Assembly (NCBI GenBank): GCA_028287395.1
Contig: JAQBPR010000262.1
Span: 1 to 42,224 of the forward strand
From: Bacilli bacterium
GTDB lineage: Bacteria; Bacillota; Bacilli; Paenibacillales; NBRC-103111
DNA: 42,224 nucleotides
Reading direction: 5' to 3'
Position numbers and translations under genes: made by a program. Below the pieces are notes generated by a model. It was not told the DNA's origin, ran no database searches, and worked only from the letters and a program-made list of their open reading frames with translations. Below, in pieces: positions 16,316 through 24,783 of this stretch (position 1 is the first letter of the stretch; each line of letters starts with the position of its first letter).

Positions 16316-18217
16316 ATGGCATATAATCGGCGCCTTTACAGTTTTATGTTATTGGATGCGGCAATCGTGGCGGTTTCGGTGTGGTTTGTATTTTCATTGC
16401 GTTTTGACTTTTCGATTCCAATGAGGTACCTGGACTTAATGCCCTATGCGATTTTCGTTAATGTAATGGTACATATCGCCTGTTTTCATTACTACAAGGT
16501 GCATAACCGAATTTGGCAATATACAGGGATTGAGGAAATGATGGTCATCTTGAAGGCCAGCTTAGTTACGCTGGCGGGTGTCGTTATGATTTATTCGCTT
16601 GTGCCGTTGATTGTACCGTCATATCGTATTCCACTCTCTGTATATCTTGCTGGAATTTACGTATTTTTAGGTATTGCCGGCTCCCGGATGGCGATACGTA
16701 TTGTGGGGGAAAAGGCTTGGAAAAACAAAGCTGCGCCATCCTATGCTAATTTACTGATTGTTGGCGCAGGTAAAGCAGGCATTATCGTCGCTAAAGAAAT
16801 TCGCCATTCGAAGTTCGCTTTTATGCATCCCGTTGCTTTTATCGATGATGAGCCTGCCAAGCAAAAATTGAAGGTCATGGATTTGCCCATCCTGGGTACC
16901 CGAAAGGATATCCCTGAAATGGTGGAAAAGCATCAGATTGATTTTATTATTATCGCCATGCCATCATCCTCCAAAGATCAAATTACGGAAATTATTACCA
17001 TTTGTAAAACGACGAAGGCGCAAATCAAAATCCTTCCGAGTTTAACGAATATTATCAATGGAACATTGACGGTAAATATGATTCGCGAAGTATCCATTAA
17101 TGATTTATTAGGACGGGAGCCCATCCAAATTGATCTGGATCTCATCCGCGGGGATATGAAAGATCAGGTTGTATTGATTACAGGCGCAGGCGGATCGATT
17201 GGATCTGAGTTTTGTCGACAGTTTGCAGGCTTTAAGCCCCGCGAGATGCTGCTTTTGGGTCATGGGGAAAATAGTATTTATCAAATTGAGGCTGAGCTGC
17301 GGTTAATGTTTCCGCAACAAGTAGTTCGTCCAATCATCGCTGATATTCAGGATATTTCCCGGTTGGAGAACGTTTTCTATCATTATCGCCCCACACTCGT
17401 GATTCATGCCGCCGCACATAAACATGTCCCTCTAATGGAAGAAAACCCGATCGAAGCTGTGAAAAATAATATTATTGGCACGAAAAATATGGTTGAACTC
17501 AGCAACAAATATGCCGTCTCTCGCTTTGTGATGATTTCTACGGATAAAGCGGTGAATCCAAGCAGTGTGATGGGAGCGACTAAGCGTGTCGCGGAAATGA
17601 TCGTTCAGACGATGGACATCCGCAGCAGTACCGTATTCTCCACTGTTCGCTTCGGTAACGTGTTGGGAAGTCGAGGCAGTGTCATTCCACTGTTTCAAAA
17701 GCAGATTGAACGCGGCGGCCCTGTCACGATCACTCATTTGGATATGGTGAGATATTTTATGACCATTCCTGAAGCGGTTCAGCTTGTTATTCAAGCTAAT
17801 ATGCTTGCTAAGGGCGGCGAAATTTTCGTGCTGGATATGGGTAAGCCTGTACGAATTCTGGATCTGGCTAAAGATTTGATTCGTCTTTCCGGACTTGAAC
17901 CGGAGAAGGATATTCGGATCATTGCAACGGGCATTCGACCTGGAGAAAAGCTGTATGAAGAACTGCTGACAGACGAAGAGGGACTTATGGCAACAAAGCA
18001 TAATCGCATCCTCGTCGGTCACGCGATGAATTTCTCGGAAACTGAGCTGCAAAGTGTGTTAAATGAATTATTGCGAATGACGCTTAGCTATGATTATGCG
18101 ACAACGGGATTGCAAATTAAAAAGCTTTTGAATCGTTTAATTCCAAGCTATCAGAAGGCTTTATTCGAACAAGAAACGGTTGCCGTTGGTGCATATGAAG
18201 TGACCGTGCAGACTTAG
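16316..18217 (+). CDS. FlaA1/CapD-type nucleotide-sugar 4,6-dehydratase (EpsC-like)
   Basis: A 633-residue membrane-bound dehydratase acting on UDP-GlcNAc-type sugars. Four hydrophobic helices occupy ~1-125. A first Rossmann domain begins at LLIVGAGKAGIIVAKEI (~145), and the catalytic SDR domain at VVLITGAGGSIGSEFCRQ (~285). The active-site segment is STDKAVNPSSVMGATKRVAE, with Met in place of the usual SDR Tyr, a trait of the long WbpM/CapD group. RPGEKLYEELL closes the domain. The start at 16316 is chosen because GGGTGG precedes it and MAYNRRLYSFMLLD is a normal family N-terminus; the frame runs upstream into the previous gene. It should supply the keto-sugar for the aminotransferase at the operon end. 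Confidence 0.9.
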   Translation: MAYNRRLYSFMLLDAAIVAVSVWFVFSLRFDFSIPMRYLDLMPYAIFVNVMVHIACFHYYKVHNRIWQYTGIEEMMVILKASLVTLAGVVMIYSLVPLIVPSYRIPLSVYLAGIYVFLGIAGSRMAIRIVGEKAWKNKAAPSYANLLIVGAGKAGIIVAKEIRHSKFAFMHPVAFIDDEPAKQKLKVMDLPILGTRKDIPEMVEKHQIDFIIIAMPSSSKDQITEIITICKTTKAQIKILPSLTNIINGTLTVNMIREVSINDLLGREPIQIDLDLIRGDMKDQVVLITGAGGSIGSEFCRQFAGFKPREMLLLGHGENSIYQIEAELRLMFPQQVVRPIIADIQDISRLENVFYHYRPTLVIHAAAHKHVPLMEENPIEAVKNNIIGTKNMVELSNKYAVSRFVMISTDKAVNPSSVMGATKRVAEMIVQTMDIRSSTVFSTVRFGNVLGSRGSVIPLFQKQIERGGPVTITHLDMVRYFMTIPEAVQLVIQANMLAKGGEIFVLDMGKPVRILDLAKDLIRLSGLEPEKDIRIIATGIRPGEKLYEELLTDEEGLMATKHNRILVGHAMNFSETELQSVLNELLRMTLSYDYATTGLQIKKLLNRLIPSYQKALFEQETVAVGAYEVTVQT

Positions 18218-18237
18218 GCTCGGAAGGGAGAACTTTC

Positions 18238-18861
18238 ATGTACCGGATGATGAAAAGGGGGTTAGACCTCCTTGGATCGATTATGCTTTTCAGCTTTTTT
18301 GTCCCTGTGATTCTTTTAACGGCATTGTTTATCCGCATTAAATTAGGAAGTCCGATTTTATTTCGCCAGCAGAGACCGGGACGGTACGGACGCCCATTTA
18401 TCATTTATAAGTTTCGGACCATGGCCGATTTGTATGATGAGACCGGACAGCTGCTTCCAGATGAAGCGCGTATAAGCACATGGGGCAATTGGATTCGCAG
18501 ATGGAGCTTGGACGAACTTCTGCAGCTGCTGAATGTGATTAAAGGAGATATGAGCTTAATCGGGCCGCGCCCTTTGCTGATGCGCTATTTACCTTATTAT
18601 AACGAAAGGGAAAGCCTGCGTTTTCGAGTACGTCCCGGCATAACGGGTCTTGCACAAATATCGGGGAGAAATCATCTGAGCTGGGACGACAGGTTGGAAT
18701 TGGATGCCCAATATGTGGAGACGTTATCGTTCAAACAAGACGCAGTCATCCTGTGGAATACCTTTTTTAAAGTAATTAAACAGGAAGATATCGTGGAGAA
18801 CCCAAGTTTACATGAACCCCCGCTTGATATTTGCAGAGTTAATTATCATGCAAAATTTTAA
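18238..18861 (+). CDS. Initiating phosphoglycosyltransferase (EpsL/PglC type)
   Basis: A 207-residue monotopic phosphoglycosyltransferase that moves a sugar-phosphate to undecaprenyl phosphate and so starts each repeat unit. It shows the reentrant helix after KRGLDLLGSIMLFSFF, the substrate motif FRQQRPGRYGRPFIIYKFRT, the SLDELLQLLNVIKGDMSLIG segment with GPRPLL, and RVRPGITGLAQISGRNHLSW. It is the short single-domain form and lacks a long N-terminal membrane region. Its stop codon TAA lies within a repeat fragment that also supplies the next gene's ribosome-binding site. Confidence 0.92.
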   Translation: MYRMMKRGLDLLGSIMLFSFFVPVILLTALFIRIKLGSPILFRQQRPGRYGRPFIIYKFRTMADLYDETGQLLPDEARISTWGNWIRRWSLDELLQLLNVIKGDMSLIGPRPLLMRYLPYYNERESLRFRVRPGITGLAQISGRNHLSWDDRLELDAQYVETLSFKQDAVILWNTFFKVIKQEDIVENPSLHEPPLDICRVNYHAKF

Positions 18862-18892
18862 GAGTGTGTTCAAAAAATAGCGACGAGGAGGA
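18859..18892 (+). repeat. Solo end of the MITE-like element inside the operon
   Basis: TAAGAGTGTGTTCAAAAAAT (18859-18878) is identical to the left end of the 165-bp palindromic element at 27353, and similarity continues for about 12 more bases (GCGACGAGGAG here, GCGAAGTGGAG there). No matching right end is nearby. The fragment provides the stop codon of the upstream gene and the GAGGAGG ribosome-binding site of the downstream gene. Confidence 0.7.
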
Positions 18893-18897
18893 TCAGA

Positions 18898-19677
18898 ATG
18901 GAGCCGGAATTTAGGCCAATCGTTTCAGCTGATTTTGCAGCAGTAGTTCCGTTTACTGCCAGCATGCTTTCGCAAGCGGAGTTTGAATGTACTATTTTTT
19001 CCTGCCAGGGGTATACCGAATTTTTGCAAAAGTCGATCAAGCTGGACCCGCATACAGCTACGCGACTTATCGGGATTTATTTGGCTGAAAAACTGATTGG
19101 ATTCGCTGAGTGGAGACGGATGGAGCCGACGCTTATTCTAAATAACCTTTTTCTCTGCGAAGGACATCGCGGTTTGGGGATTGGCAGCAAGATGATGCGC
19201 TATGGTTATGGACTTGCGAAAGAGCAAGGACTTTCTTCGATAGCTTTGGATGTTTTTGCTTGGAATGAACCTGCTTTGAAATGGTACCGAAGCCACGGTT
19301 TTGTCGAAGCGAGCCGTTCCTACTGGTATAAAGGGGCTAATCCTTTGCTAAACAGGATGAATGATAAGCTGCCGGAACCCTGGTATATCGTGGAAGACCA
19401 TCCTCAAGCAGAAGTGTTACAGGCTGTCTTTGGATTTTCGCAGCTTAGAATCAAGCTGAAACAAAGGGAAATTCATGTAGGTCGATTAGGGCCCCAATAT
19501 TTCCGCTTTCAAGCTCCGAATGGCGAATTGGATGCTGAACTGCTGGGGGTGCTCGCACATATGGAGCCGGAGAGGGCTTTGTTCGTGATGTCCCCTTATC
19601 CCTCATTGGTTAATAATGCCGCATCACTAGAGCGATTCAGTGAAAGCATTCGCATGCAAAAAATTTTGCAAGATTAG
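18898..19677 (+). CDS. GNAT N-acetyltransferase with a C-terminal extension
   Basis: A 259-residue protein. The first ~160 residues are a GNAT domain with the acetyl-CoA motif EGHRGLGIGSKMMRYGYG and LDVFAWNEPALKWYRSHGFV. The C-terminal ~95 residues (WYIVEDHPQAEVLQAVFGFS onward) are not recognised. Within the operon it could acetylate the 4-amino sugar made by the dehydratase and aminotransferase, since the usual left-handed-beta-helix acetyltransferase is missing; that is inference. Its ribosome-binding site GAGGAGG comes from a repeat fragment. Confidence 0.83.
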   Translation: MEPEFRPIVSADFAAVVPFTASMLSQAEFECTIFSCQGYTEFLQKSIKLDPHTATRLIGIYLAEKLIGFAEWRRMEPTLILNNLFLCEGHRGLGIGSKMMRYGYGLAKEQGLSSIALDVFAWNEPALKWYRSHGFVEASRSYWYKGANPLLNRMNDKLPEPWYIVEDHPQAEVLQAVFGFSQLRIKLKQREIHVGRLGPQYFRFQAPNGELDAELLGVLAHMEPERALFVMSPYPSLVNNAASLERFSESIRMQKILQD

Positions 19678-19687
19678 GCGGTGGTTC

Positions 19688-20761
19688 ATGGACAGCTATG
19701 AAGTACTGGATGTGCTGAGGGCTGAGGAGTGGGGCAGCTATTTGGACCAGATGACGCACAAGGATATTTATTTTACACCGGAGTATTGTCGGCTGTATGA
19801 AGAAAACGGTGAGGGAAAAGCGCAGCTCTTCGTATACAAGCATGGCGGAAACTTAATTATATATGCTTATTTATTACGTACAATTACCGGCTGTTCAGTG
19901 ATTCGCGAATTGGATTTACAGGGAGAATGGTATGACATTATTACGCCATATGGCTATGGGGGTCCATTAAGCAATTTAAGCGAAGGTGGGGAAAAGACAG
20001 AACTATTTCGTCGATTTGGCGACATATTTACGGAATACTGCCGTGAGAGTTCGATTTTAACGGAATTTGTGCGTTTTCACCCTTTTATTAAAAATTATCA
20101 GGATTACTTAAGCGTGGCTCCACAAATGATCCGTAATACGGTCTATATGGACCTGCGCGGCACGGAAGCCGATCTCATCCGAAATTATAGTAAAAATCAC
20201 AAAGCGGATCTTCGTAAAATAAAAACCTATCCGCTGACCGCTCGAACGGTGCGTCCGGAGAATCATTTGGATCATTTTATGGAGCTTTATTACAACACGC
20301 TGGAAAGCAATCAGGCTAACGAATATTATTATTTTTCGACTGATTTTTTCAAAGCGAATTGCAGACTTTTAGACCATCATTTAGAGCTGTTTCAGGTAAT
20401 GTGTGGGGATGAAACGGCTTCCGCTGTCTTTATCATGCATTACGGCCCCTATATTCATTATCATCTGATGGGCTGGGACAGGAAATATGTGCACATGATT
20501 CCGAACAAATTATTGATTCATTCCATTGCTCTTTGGGGCATGGAAAAGGGGTATGAATATTTACATTTAGGCGGCGGATTTACGGGGAACGATGACTCTT
20601 TGTTTCGCTTCAAAAAGGGCTTCGGCGGCAATAATCAGCTTGATTTTTACATAGGTAAAAAAGTGCATCTCCCTGAAGTGTATAACAAAATCGCTAAACA
20701 AATGATGGCCGAGGAAGCGAAGAAGTTTTTCCCGGTATATCGGTATACCGCTTCATTATAA
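19688..20761 (+). CDS. FemAB/GNAT-fold (BioF2-like) transferase
   Basis: A 357-residue protein of the FemAB-like acyltransferase group (acetyltransferase 6). An N-terminal GNAT-like half contains DIYFTPEYCRLYEENGEG and TPYGYGGPLSN. The central YSKNHKADLRKIKTYPLTAR segment is typical, and the second half has IHYHLMGWDRKYVHMIPNKL and YLHLGGGFTGNDDSLFRFKK. Relatives add amino acids to peptidoglycan or acyl groups to polymers. The start is ATG 19688; the frame extends upstream into the previous gene, but MDSYEVLDVLRAEEWG is the normal start and GGCGGTGG precedes it. With the ATP-grasp gene it suggests amino-acid or acyl decoration of the polymer. Confidence 0.78.
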   Translation: MDSYEVLDVLRAEEWGSYLDQMTHKDIYFTPEYCRLYEENGEGKAQLFVYKHGGNLIIYAYLLRTITGCSVIRELDLQGEWYDIITPYGYGGPLSNLSEGGEKTELFRRFGDIFTEYCRESSILTEFVRFHPFIKNYQDYLSVAPQMIRNTVYMDLRGTEADLIRNYSKNHKADLRKIKTYPLTARTVRPENHLDHFMELYYNTLESNQANEYYYFSTDFFKANCRLLDHHLELFQVMCGDETASAVFIMHYGPYIHYHLMGWDRKYVHMIPNKLLIHSIALWGMEKGYEYLHLGGGFTGNDDSLFRFKKGFGGNNQLDFYIGKKVHLPEVYNKIAKQMMAEEAKKFFPVYRYTASL

Positions 20762-20778
20762 GGAAAGGGGAGAAAGTC

Positions 20779-21951
20779 ATGACCATGCCGACGAATAAAC
20801 GGATCTATTTATCTCCTCCGCATATAGGCGGGTATGAGAAAAAGTATGTGGAAGATGCTTTTCAATCGAATTGGATTGCTCCGCTTGGTCCTCATGTAGA
20901 CGCATTTGAGCAGGAAGTGGCTCAATTTGCCGGATCTCGCGGTGCTGTCGCTTTGTCATCGGGAACAGCTGCAATCCACCTTGCCTTGCGGCTTGCGGAT
21001 ATTGGCGAAGGAGACTATGTATTCTGTTCATCACTGACTTTTGTAGCGAGTGCTAATCCAATTTTATACTTAGGGGCTAAGCCTGTTTTTATCGATTCCG
21101 ACCCATATTCCTGGAATATGAGCGCAGAAGTGCTTGAAAGGGCGTGCAAAGAAAGGGAATATTTAGGTCTCCTGCCCAAAGCAGCCATAGTCGTTAATTT
21201 ATATGGTCAAAGCGCAGATATGAACCCGCTGATGGAAATTTGCTCGCGTTACGGTATTGTGCTCATTGAAGATGCTGCCGAATCATTGGGTGCCACTTAC
21301 CGCGGTAAAGCGAGTGGAACCTACGGCAAATTCGGGGTCTTTTCCTTTAATGGCAATAAAATTATTACTACATCCGGCGGGGGGATGCTGGTTTCCGATG
21401 ATCTGGACGCATTGGAAAAGGCGCGGTTTTGGGCAACGCAGGCCCGTGATGCCGCCAATCATTATCAACATTCGCAGCTTGGCTATAACTATCGGCTGAG
21501 CAATGTATTATCCGCCATTGGCAGGGGACAGTTGACGGTTCTGGAGCGGCATATTGAGAAGCGGCGAAAGGTTTTTCAAACATATTCGCAGCAGCTGTCC
21601 TATGTCCCGGGCATTCGTTTTATGCCCGAAATGGCTTATGGTAAAAGCACCCGCTGGTTGACTGCCTTTACGTTGGATCCTGAACAATCCGGAACCACGA
21701 CGGAACAGATGTTATTTGCGATGGAAAGACGCAATATTGAAGCGCGTAAGGTGTGGAAGCCGCTGCACCTTCAGCCGCTTTTTGCAGATTGTTCGTATTA
21801 CCCTTATGCGGAGGAATTCAGTGTTTCCGCTCAGTTATTCGCAAATGGCATGTGCTTGCCCTCTGGCTCCAGCTTAACAGAAGAGGAGCAGCATTTGGTG
21901 ATGAACACAGTAGAAGGCTGCATTCAGAAAAATCAGATGAGCCTTCATTAA
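20779..21951 (+). CDS. DegT/DnrJ/EryC1 sugar aminotransferase (EpsN/PglE type)
   Basis: A 390-residue PLP-dependent aminotransferase that converts a 4-keto-6-deoxy-sugar nucleotide to the 4-amino sugar. It begins with IYLSPPHIGGYEKKYVEDAF and SNWIAPLGPHVDAFE, has the cofactor region SSGTAAIHLALRLADIGEGD, the IEDAAESLGATYRGKASGTY segment, and the catalytic lysine in FSFNGNKIITTSGGGML. Start: ATG 20779 after AAAGGGGAGA, with a second ATG two codons on. It is the last gene of the operon and ends 6 bp from the convergent beta-helix gene, with no terminator between. Confidence 0.92.
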   Translation: MTMPTNKRIYLSPPHIGGYEKKYVEDAFQSNWIAPLGPHVDAFEQEVAQFAGSRGAVALSSGTAAIHLALRLADIGEGDYVFCSSLTFVASANPILYLGAKPVFIDSDPYSWNMSAEVLERACKEREYLGLLPKAAIVVNLYGQSADMNPLMEICSRYGIVLIEDAAESLGATYRGKASGTYGKFGVFSFNGNKIITTSGGGMLVSDDLDALEKARFWATQARDAANHYQHSQLGYNYRLSNVLSAIGRGQLTVLERHIEKRRKVFQTYSQQLSYVPGIRFMPEMAYGKSTRWLTAFTLDPEQSGTTTEQMLFAMERRNIEARKVWKPLHLQPLFADCSYYPYAEEFSVSAQLFANGMCLPSGSSLTEEEQHLVMNTVEGCIQKNQMSLH

Positions 21952-21957
21952 ATGAGC

Positions 21958-23595
21958 TTATTTACCGATCCAGCCGGTATTTCCTGTTCCCGTCTCTTTG
22001 ACGTATAAAGCGGTTTTCGAGGCGCCGTCCACTCTCATTGCGACACTCCCGATCGGCGCGATGAGAATTCCCTCAGGGGAACCTTCGACGATAAACAAAG
22101 CGGGAAGTACGGTGCCTCCGGATAGCTTAAGCGTTCTTTTGAAATTGTTGTAGGTTGAATACCATTCCGAAATCGCATAAGGATTATAAATCGTTCCGAT
22201 TGTTGTGCCGAGAAGAGCTGCATTGGTTGAAAATTCAAGCACCCGTTTGACTTTGACGGCTCTTTCATCAAAAATCGCAATGTTGCTTAAGTGAATGTTG
22301 GGTTTGAAATCACTGTAGGATGATAGCAAAGCAACCTGATCTAATCCGCAATTGTGCACGACAAGATTATTAACGGAAACTAAAGTATTGTTCATCGTCG
22401 TGAATACATACAAACTATTTCCGGCCAAATTTATGCAATCCATATCTCCTACATATAAATCGCCGCCATCTATTCGGATACCGCTTGAATTCGCAGCATT
22501 GGTCCCATCCAATTTCAATGTGTCTATATGAAGTCTTGGCTTGTACTGGGAGCTGGATGCGGCATAAATCGCTTGTCCATTAATGCCTTCGATTGTAGCT
22601 TGACCAATAGTTATAAATTGGGCGTATAGTGTTTGAATACCCAGAGTAGCTGTATGATCCAGTGATTTTAGCGTGAGCTTATCAATCTTCATCGTTAAAC
22701 CATACGATAATAAAGCAGGTGCGCTCGTTCCGGAAACTCTCATATCGAAGCTATCGACAGCGAGGGTCCATTTTTTGGCGAGATCATCGGAAATGCCGGC
22801 AGAAAGATCATTGCCGTATCCTGTAGTGGAAAGATAATCAAAGTGCTGGTAGAAGCTGCGGGCGCCTGTATAGTTATCCGGTTCCAAGTCTAGAGAATTA
22901 GCCCCTGTGAAGCTGGGTGCGCCGCCCTTTGAATTGTCTAAAATAGCTGTATTCACATGCAATTGATCTACATAATGGATTACAAAATTTTTCCTGCCGG
23001 CCGTAACGCAGCGGCAGTATCCAATTTTAACATTGACCGAAGGGGTATTTTCCAAGCCGCCAACAAAAATATTATCGCCATAGCAATCATGAACATAAAC
23101 CGATTCAAGGGTGACATTTTGCGCGTTGTAAATGAATATACCATGCAGCTGATCGTTTGCTGAAGTGACGGTGGTAGCACTGCCGTCAATTTCTACATAG
23201 CCGGACACCGTTACATTTTGCACATTATTGATGGAAAGCACGCGTGTATCGGAAGGAGGGTTTTTGGCAAGCACTAGCTTAGCACCTGGTTCGAAATAAA
23301 TGTTTGCATTGGTGGGTAAACGCAAACACCACCATTCTGAGCTGGCAGGTGAACGCATTTTTCCAGAAGAAACCTTATAAGTATCAGCAGGAACAAAAAT
23401 CAATTTATTGTTGTTAACCCCCCAATTAATAGCGGTTTGGAGAGCGACTGTATCATCTATTGATCCGCCTCCAATGACCCCCATTGCTTTGACGTTAATA
23501 AAACCTATGGAAATCGGGTCAAGCTTGGATGCAGTAACTGCATTGTTAGCAATTTTCGAACTGGTAATCGAACCGTCTAAAATTTGATCAGCCAT
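21958..23595 (-). CDS. Right-handed beta-helix protein with tail-fibre-like ends
   Basis: A 545-residue protein of the pectate-lyase superfamily (right-handed beta-helix). After a short N-terminal stretch GSITSSKIANNAVTASKLDP, of a type common in phage tail fibres, comes IDDTVALQTAINWGVNNN, the usual start of tail-spike-like helices. Next are repeats with NVQNVTVSG, NAQNVTLESVYVHDCYGDNI and later coils, and a C-terminal GASKTALYVKETGTGNTGWI typical of trimeric spike tips. There is no signal peptide. MADQ at 23595 is preferred over the ATG at 23604, which abuts GGAGG. Next to the exopolysaccharide operon it may be a polysaccharide-binding or -cleaving protein; catalytic residues cannot be assigned. 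Confidence 0.78.
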   Translation of the reverse strand: MADQILDGSITSSKIANNAVTASKLDPISIGFINVKAMGVIGGGSIDDTVALQTAINWGVNNNKLIFVPADTYKVSSGKMRSPASSEWWCLRLPTNANIYFEPGAKLVLAKNPPSDTRVLSINNVQNVTVSGYVEIDGSATTVTSANDQLHGIFIYNAQNVTLESVYVHDCYGDNIFVGGLENTPSVNVKIGYCRCVTAGRKNFVIHYVDQLHVNTAILDNSKGGAPSFTGANSLDLEPDNYTGARSFYQHFDYLSTTGYGNDLSAGISDDLAKKWTLAVDSFDMRVSGTSAPALLSYGLTMKIDKLTLKSLDHTATLGIQTLYAQFITIGQATIEGINGQAIYAASSSQYKPRLHIDTLKLDGTNAANSSGIRIDGGDLYVGDMDCINLAGNSLYVFTTMNNTLVSVNNLVVHNCGLDQVALLSSYSDFKPNIHLSNIAIFDERAVKVKRVLEFSTNAALLGTTIGTIYNPYAISEWYSTYNNFKRTLKLSGGTVLPALFIVEGSPEGILIAPIGSVAMRVDGASKTALYVKETGTGNTGWIGK

Positions 23596-23685
23596 ACTAT
23601 TCATCCTCCATTCTTGGTGCTTTCTATTAATCTATGAGGATGAAGCAAGTAAGGTGCTAGGCAATTAGAGAATGGGGTGGGACAA

Positions 23686-24783
23686 TTGGAACAAAAATTA
23701 AATATGGAGATATTCATTCTACGCAGTGTTGCGTGCATAAGCATTGCTTTACTGCACTGTTTGAATCGTGTATATGTGGTAGAGCCGGAGTGGGAGGCTT
23801 TAGTAGGTTTGCTTTTAACCTTTGGCACGCCGATGTTTGTCTTCATTTCCGAATTTGTATTATCCTTCTCCTATCAGAATCGGCAGCCGGCCCATTTCTG
23901 GTCAAAGCGCGTGAAGTATATTCTGCTGCCCTATATTTGTTTTGGCACTATTTATGCTTTGCTGAAAGCAGAGGATTTGTCCCGCAGTGATGGAAGTCCC
24001 TTGCTGGCAAATGTACTTTATTTTTTATGGCGGCATATTATTCTCGGGGATTATCACGGCTATTTTATTCTCGTTATTTTCCAATTTTATCTGCTTCACC
24101 ACTTTTTGCGAAAAGCTTTGGATCGTTATTCGCCACAGCGGATGATCGTGCTTTCCTTCATAGTGAATATGCTGTACCTTAGCTTTTTTAACTTTGTAAC
24201 CCCGCCGAACACCATATTTGCTCATTATTTATGGGATAAGCTTTACTGGCTGCCGTTTCCCGGCTGGCTGCTTTATTTTGTCATCGCTTATTATTTGGGA
24301 CGAAACTATGAATGGTTTAAGCAGCAGCTCATTCGCTTTAAATGGATCGTACTGCTCTTACCGATTGCAACGGCTGCCATTGTGTTGTTTGATTATGAAT
24401 GGGGCTGGTTGACGATGCATTCGTCCAAACGAATCGATATGGTGTTCTTTACAATAAGTATGATTTTCCTGTTATATTACACGGCAGCCTTAATAAAGAC
24501 CGTTCCCAGGTCGCTGCTGCTGATCAGCCGATATTCCTTCGGAATTTATTTGATTCATCCCTTGCTTCTGGTAATTCTGGCAAAAATACTTCCTTCCCTA
24601 TCCTTGATGGATAAAGGAATTTTTAGTGTGTTTATATTGCTGTTTGGGTGTGTGTTGGGGTCGATTTTCCTGGTGTTTTTACTGCATAAAGTACCGATTG
24701 GACCCTTTATTATAGGCAGAGCCGGGGTGGGGCTTCCATCAAGGCGGAGTCTGCGTAAAAGGGAGTGGGTGGAGTCGAATTAA
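23686..24783 (+). CDS. Membrane acyltransferase 3 family protein
   Basis: A ~365-residue membrane protein with about 10 helices of the acyltransferase 3 family (OafA/YrhL/WecH-like), which O-acetylate or succinylate surface polymers. LRSVACISIALLHCLNRVYV holds the conserved R...H of the first helix, LLPYICFGTIYALL the second conserved block, and SRYSFGIYLIHPLLL a late family signature. The start is uncertain: TTG 23686 has GGGGTGGG a few bases before it, whereas GTG 23677 has no good site. It lies divergently from the beta-helix gene with only ~80 bp between, and probably modifies the exopolysaccharide. Confidence 0.85.
   Translation: MEQKLNMEIFILRSVACISIALLHCLNRVYVVEPEWEALVGLLLTFGTPMFVFISEFVLSFSYQNRQPAHFWSKRVKYILLPYICFGTIYALLKAEDLSRSDGSPLLANVLYFLWRHIILGDYHGYFILVIFQFYLLHHFLRKALDRYSPQRMIVLSFIVNMLYLSFFNFVTPPNTIFAHYLWDKLYWLPFPGWLLYFVIAYYLGRNYEWFKQQLIRFKWIVLLLPIATAAIVLFDYEWGWLTMHSSKRIDMVFFTISMIFLLYYTAALIKTVPRSLLLISRYSFGIYLIHPLLLVILAKILPSLSLMDKGIFSVFILLFGCVLGSIFLVFLLHKVPIGPFIIGRAGVGLPSRRSLRKREWVESN

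Noticed and set aside
21958..23595. Prophage tail module
   Set aside because: No other phage structural, lysis or integration gene lies near; the protein stands alone between polymer genes.
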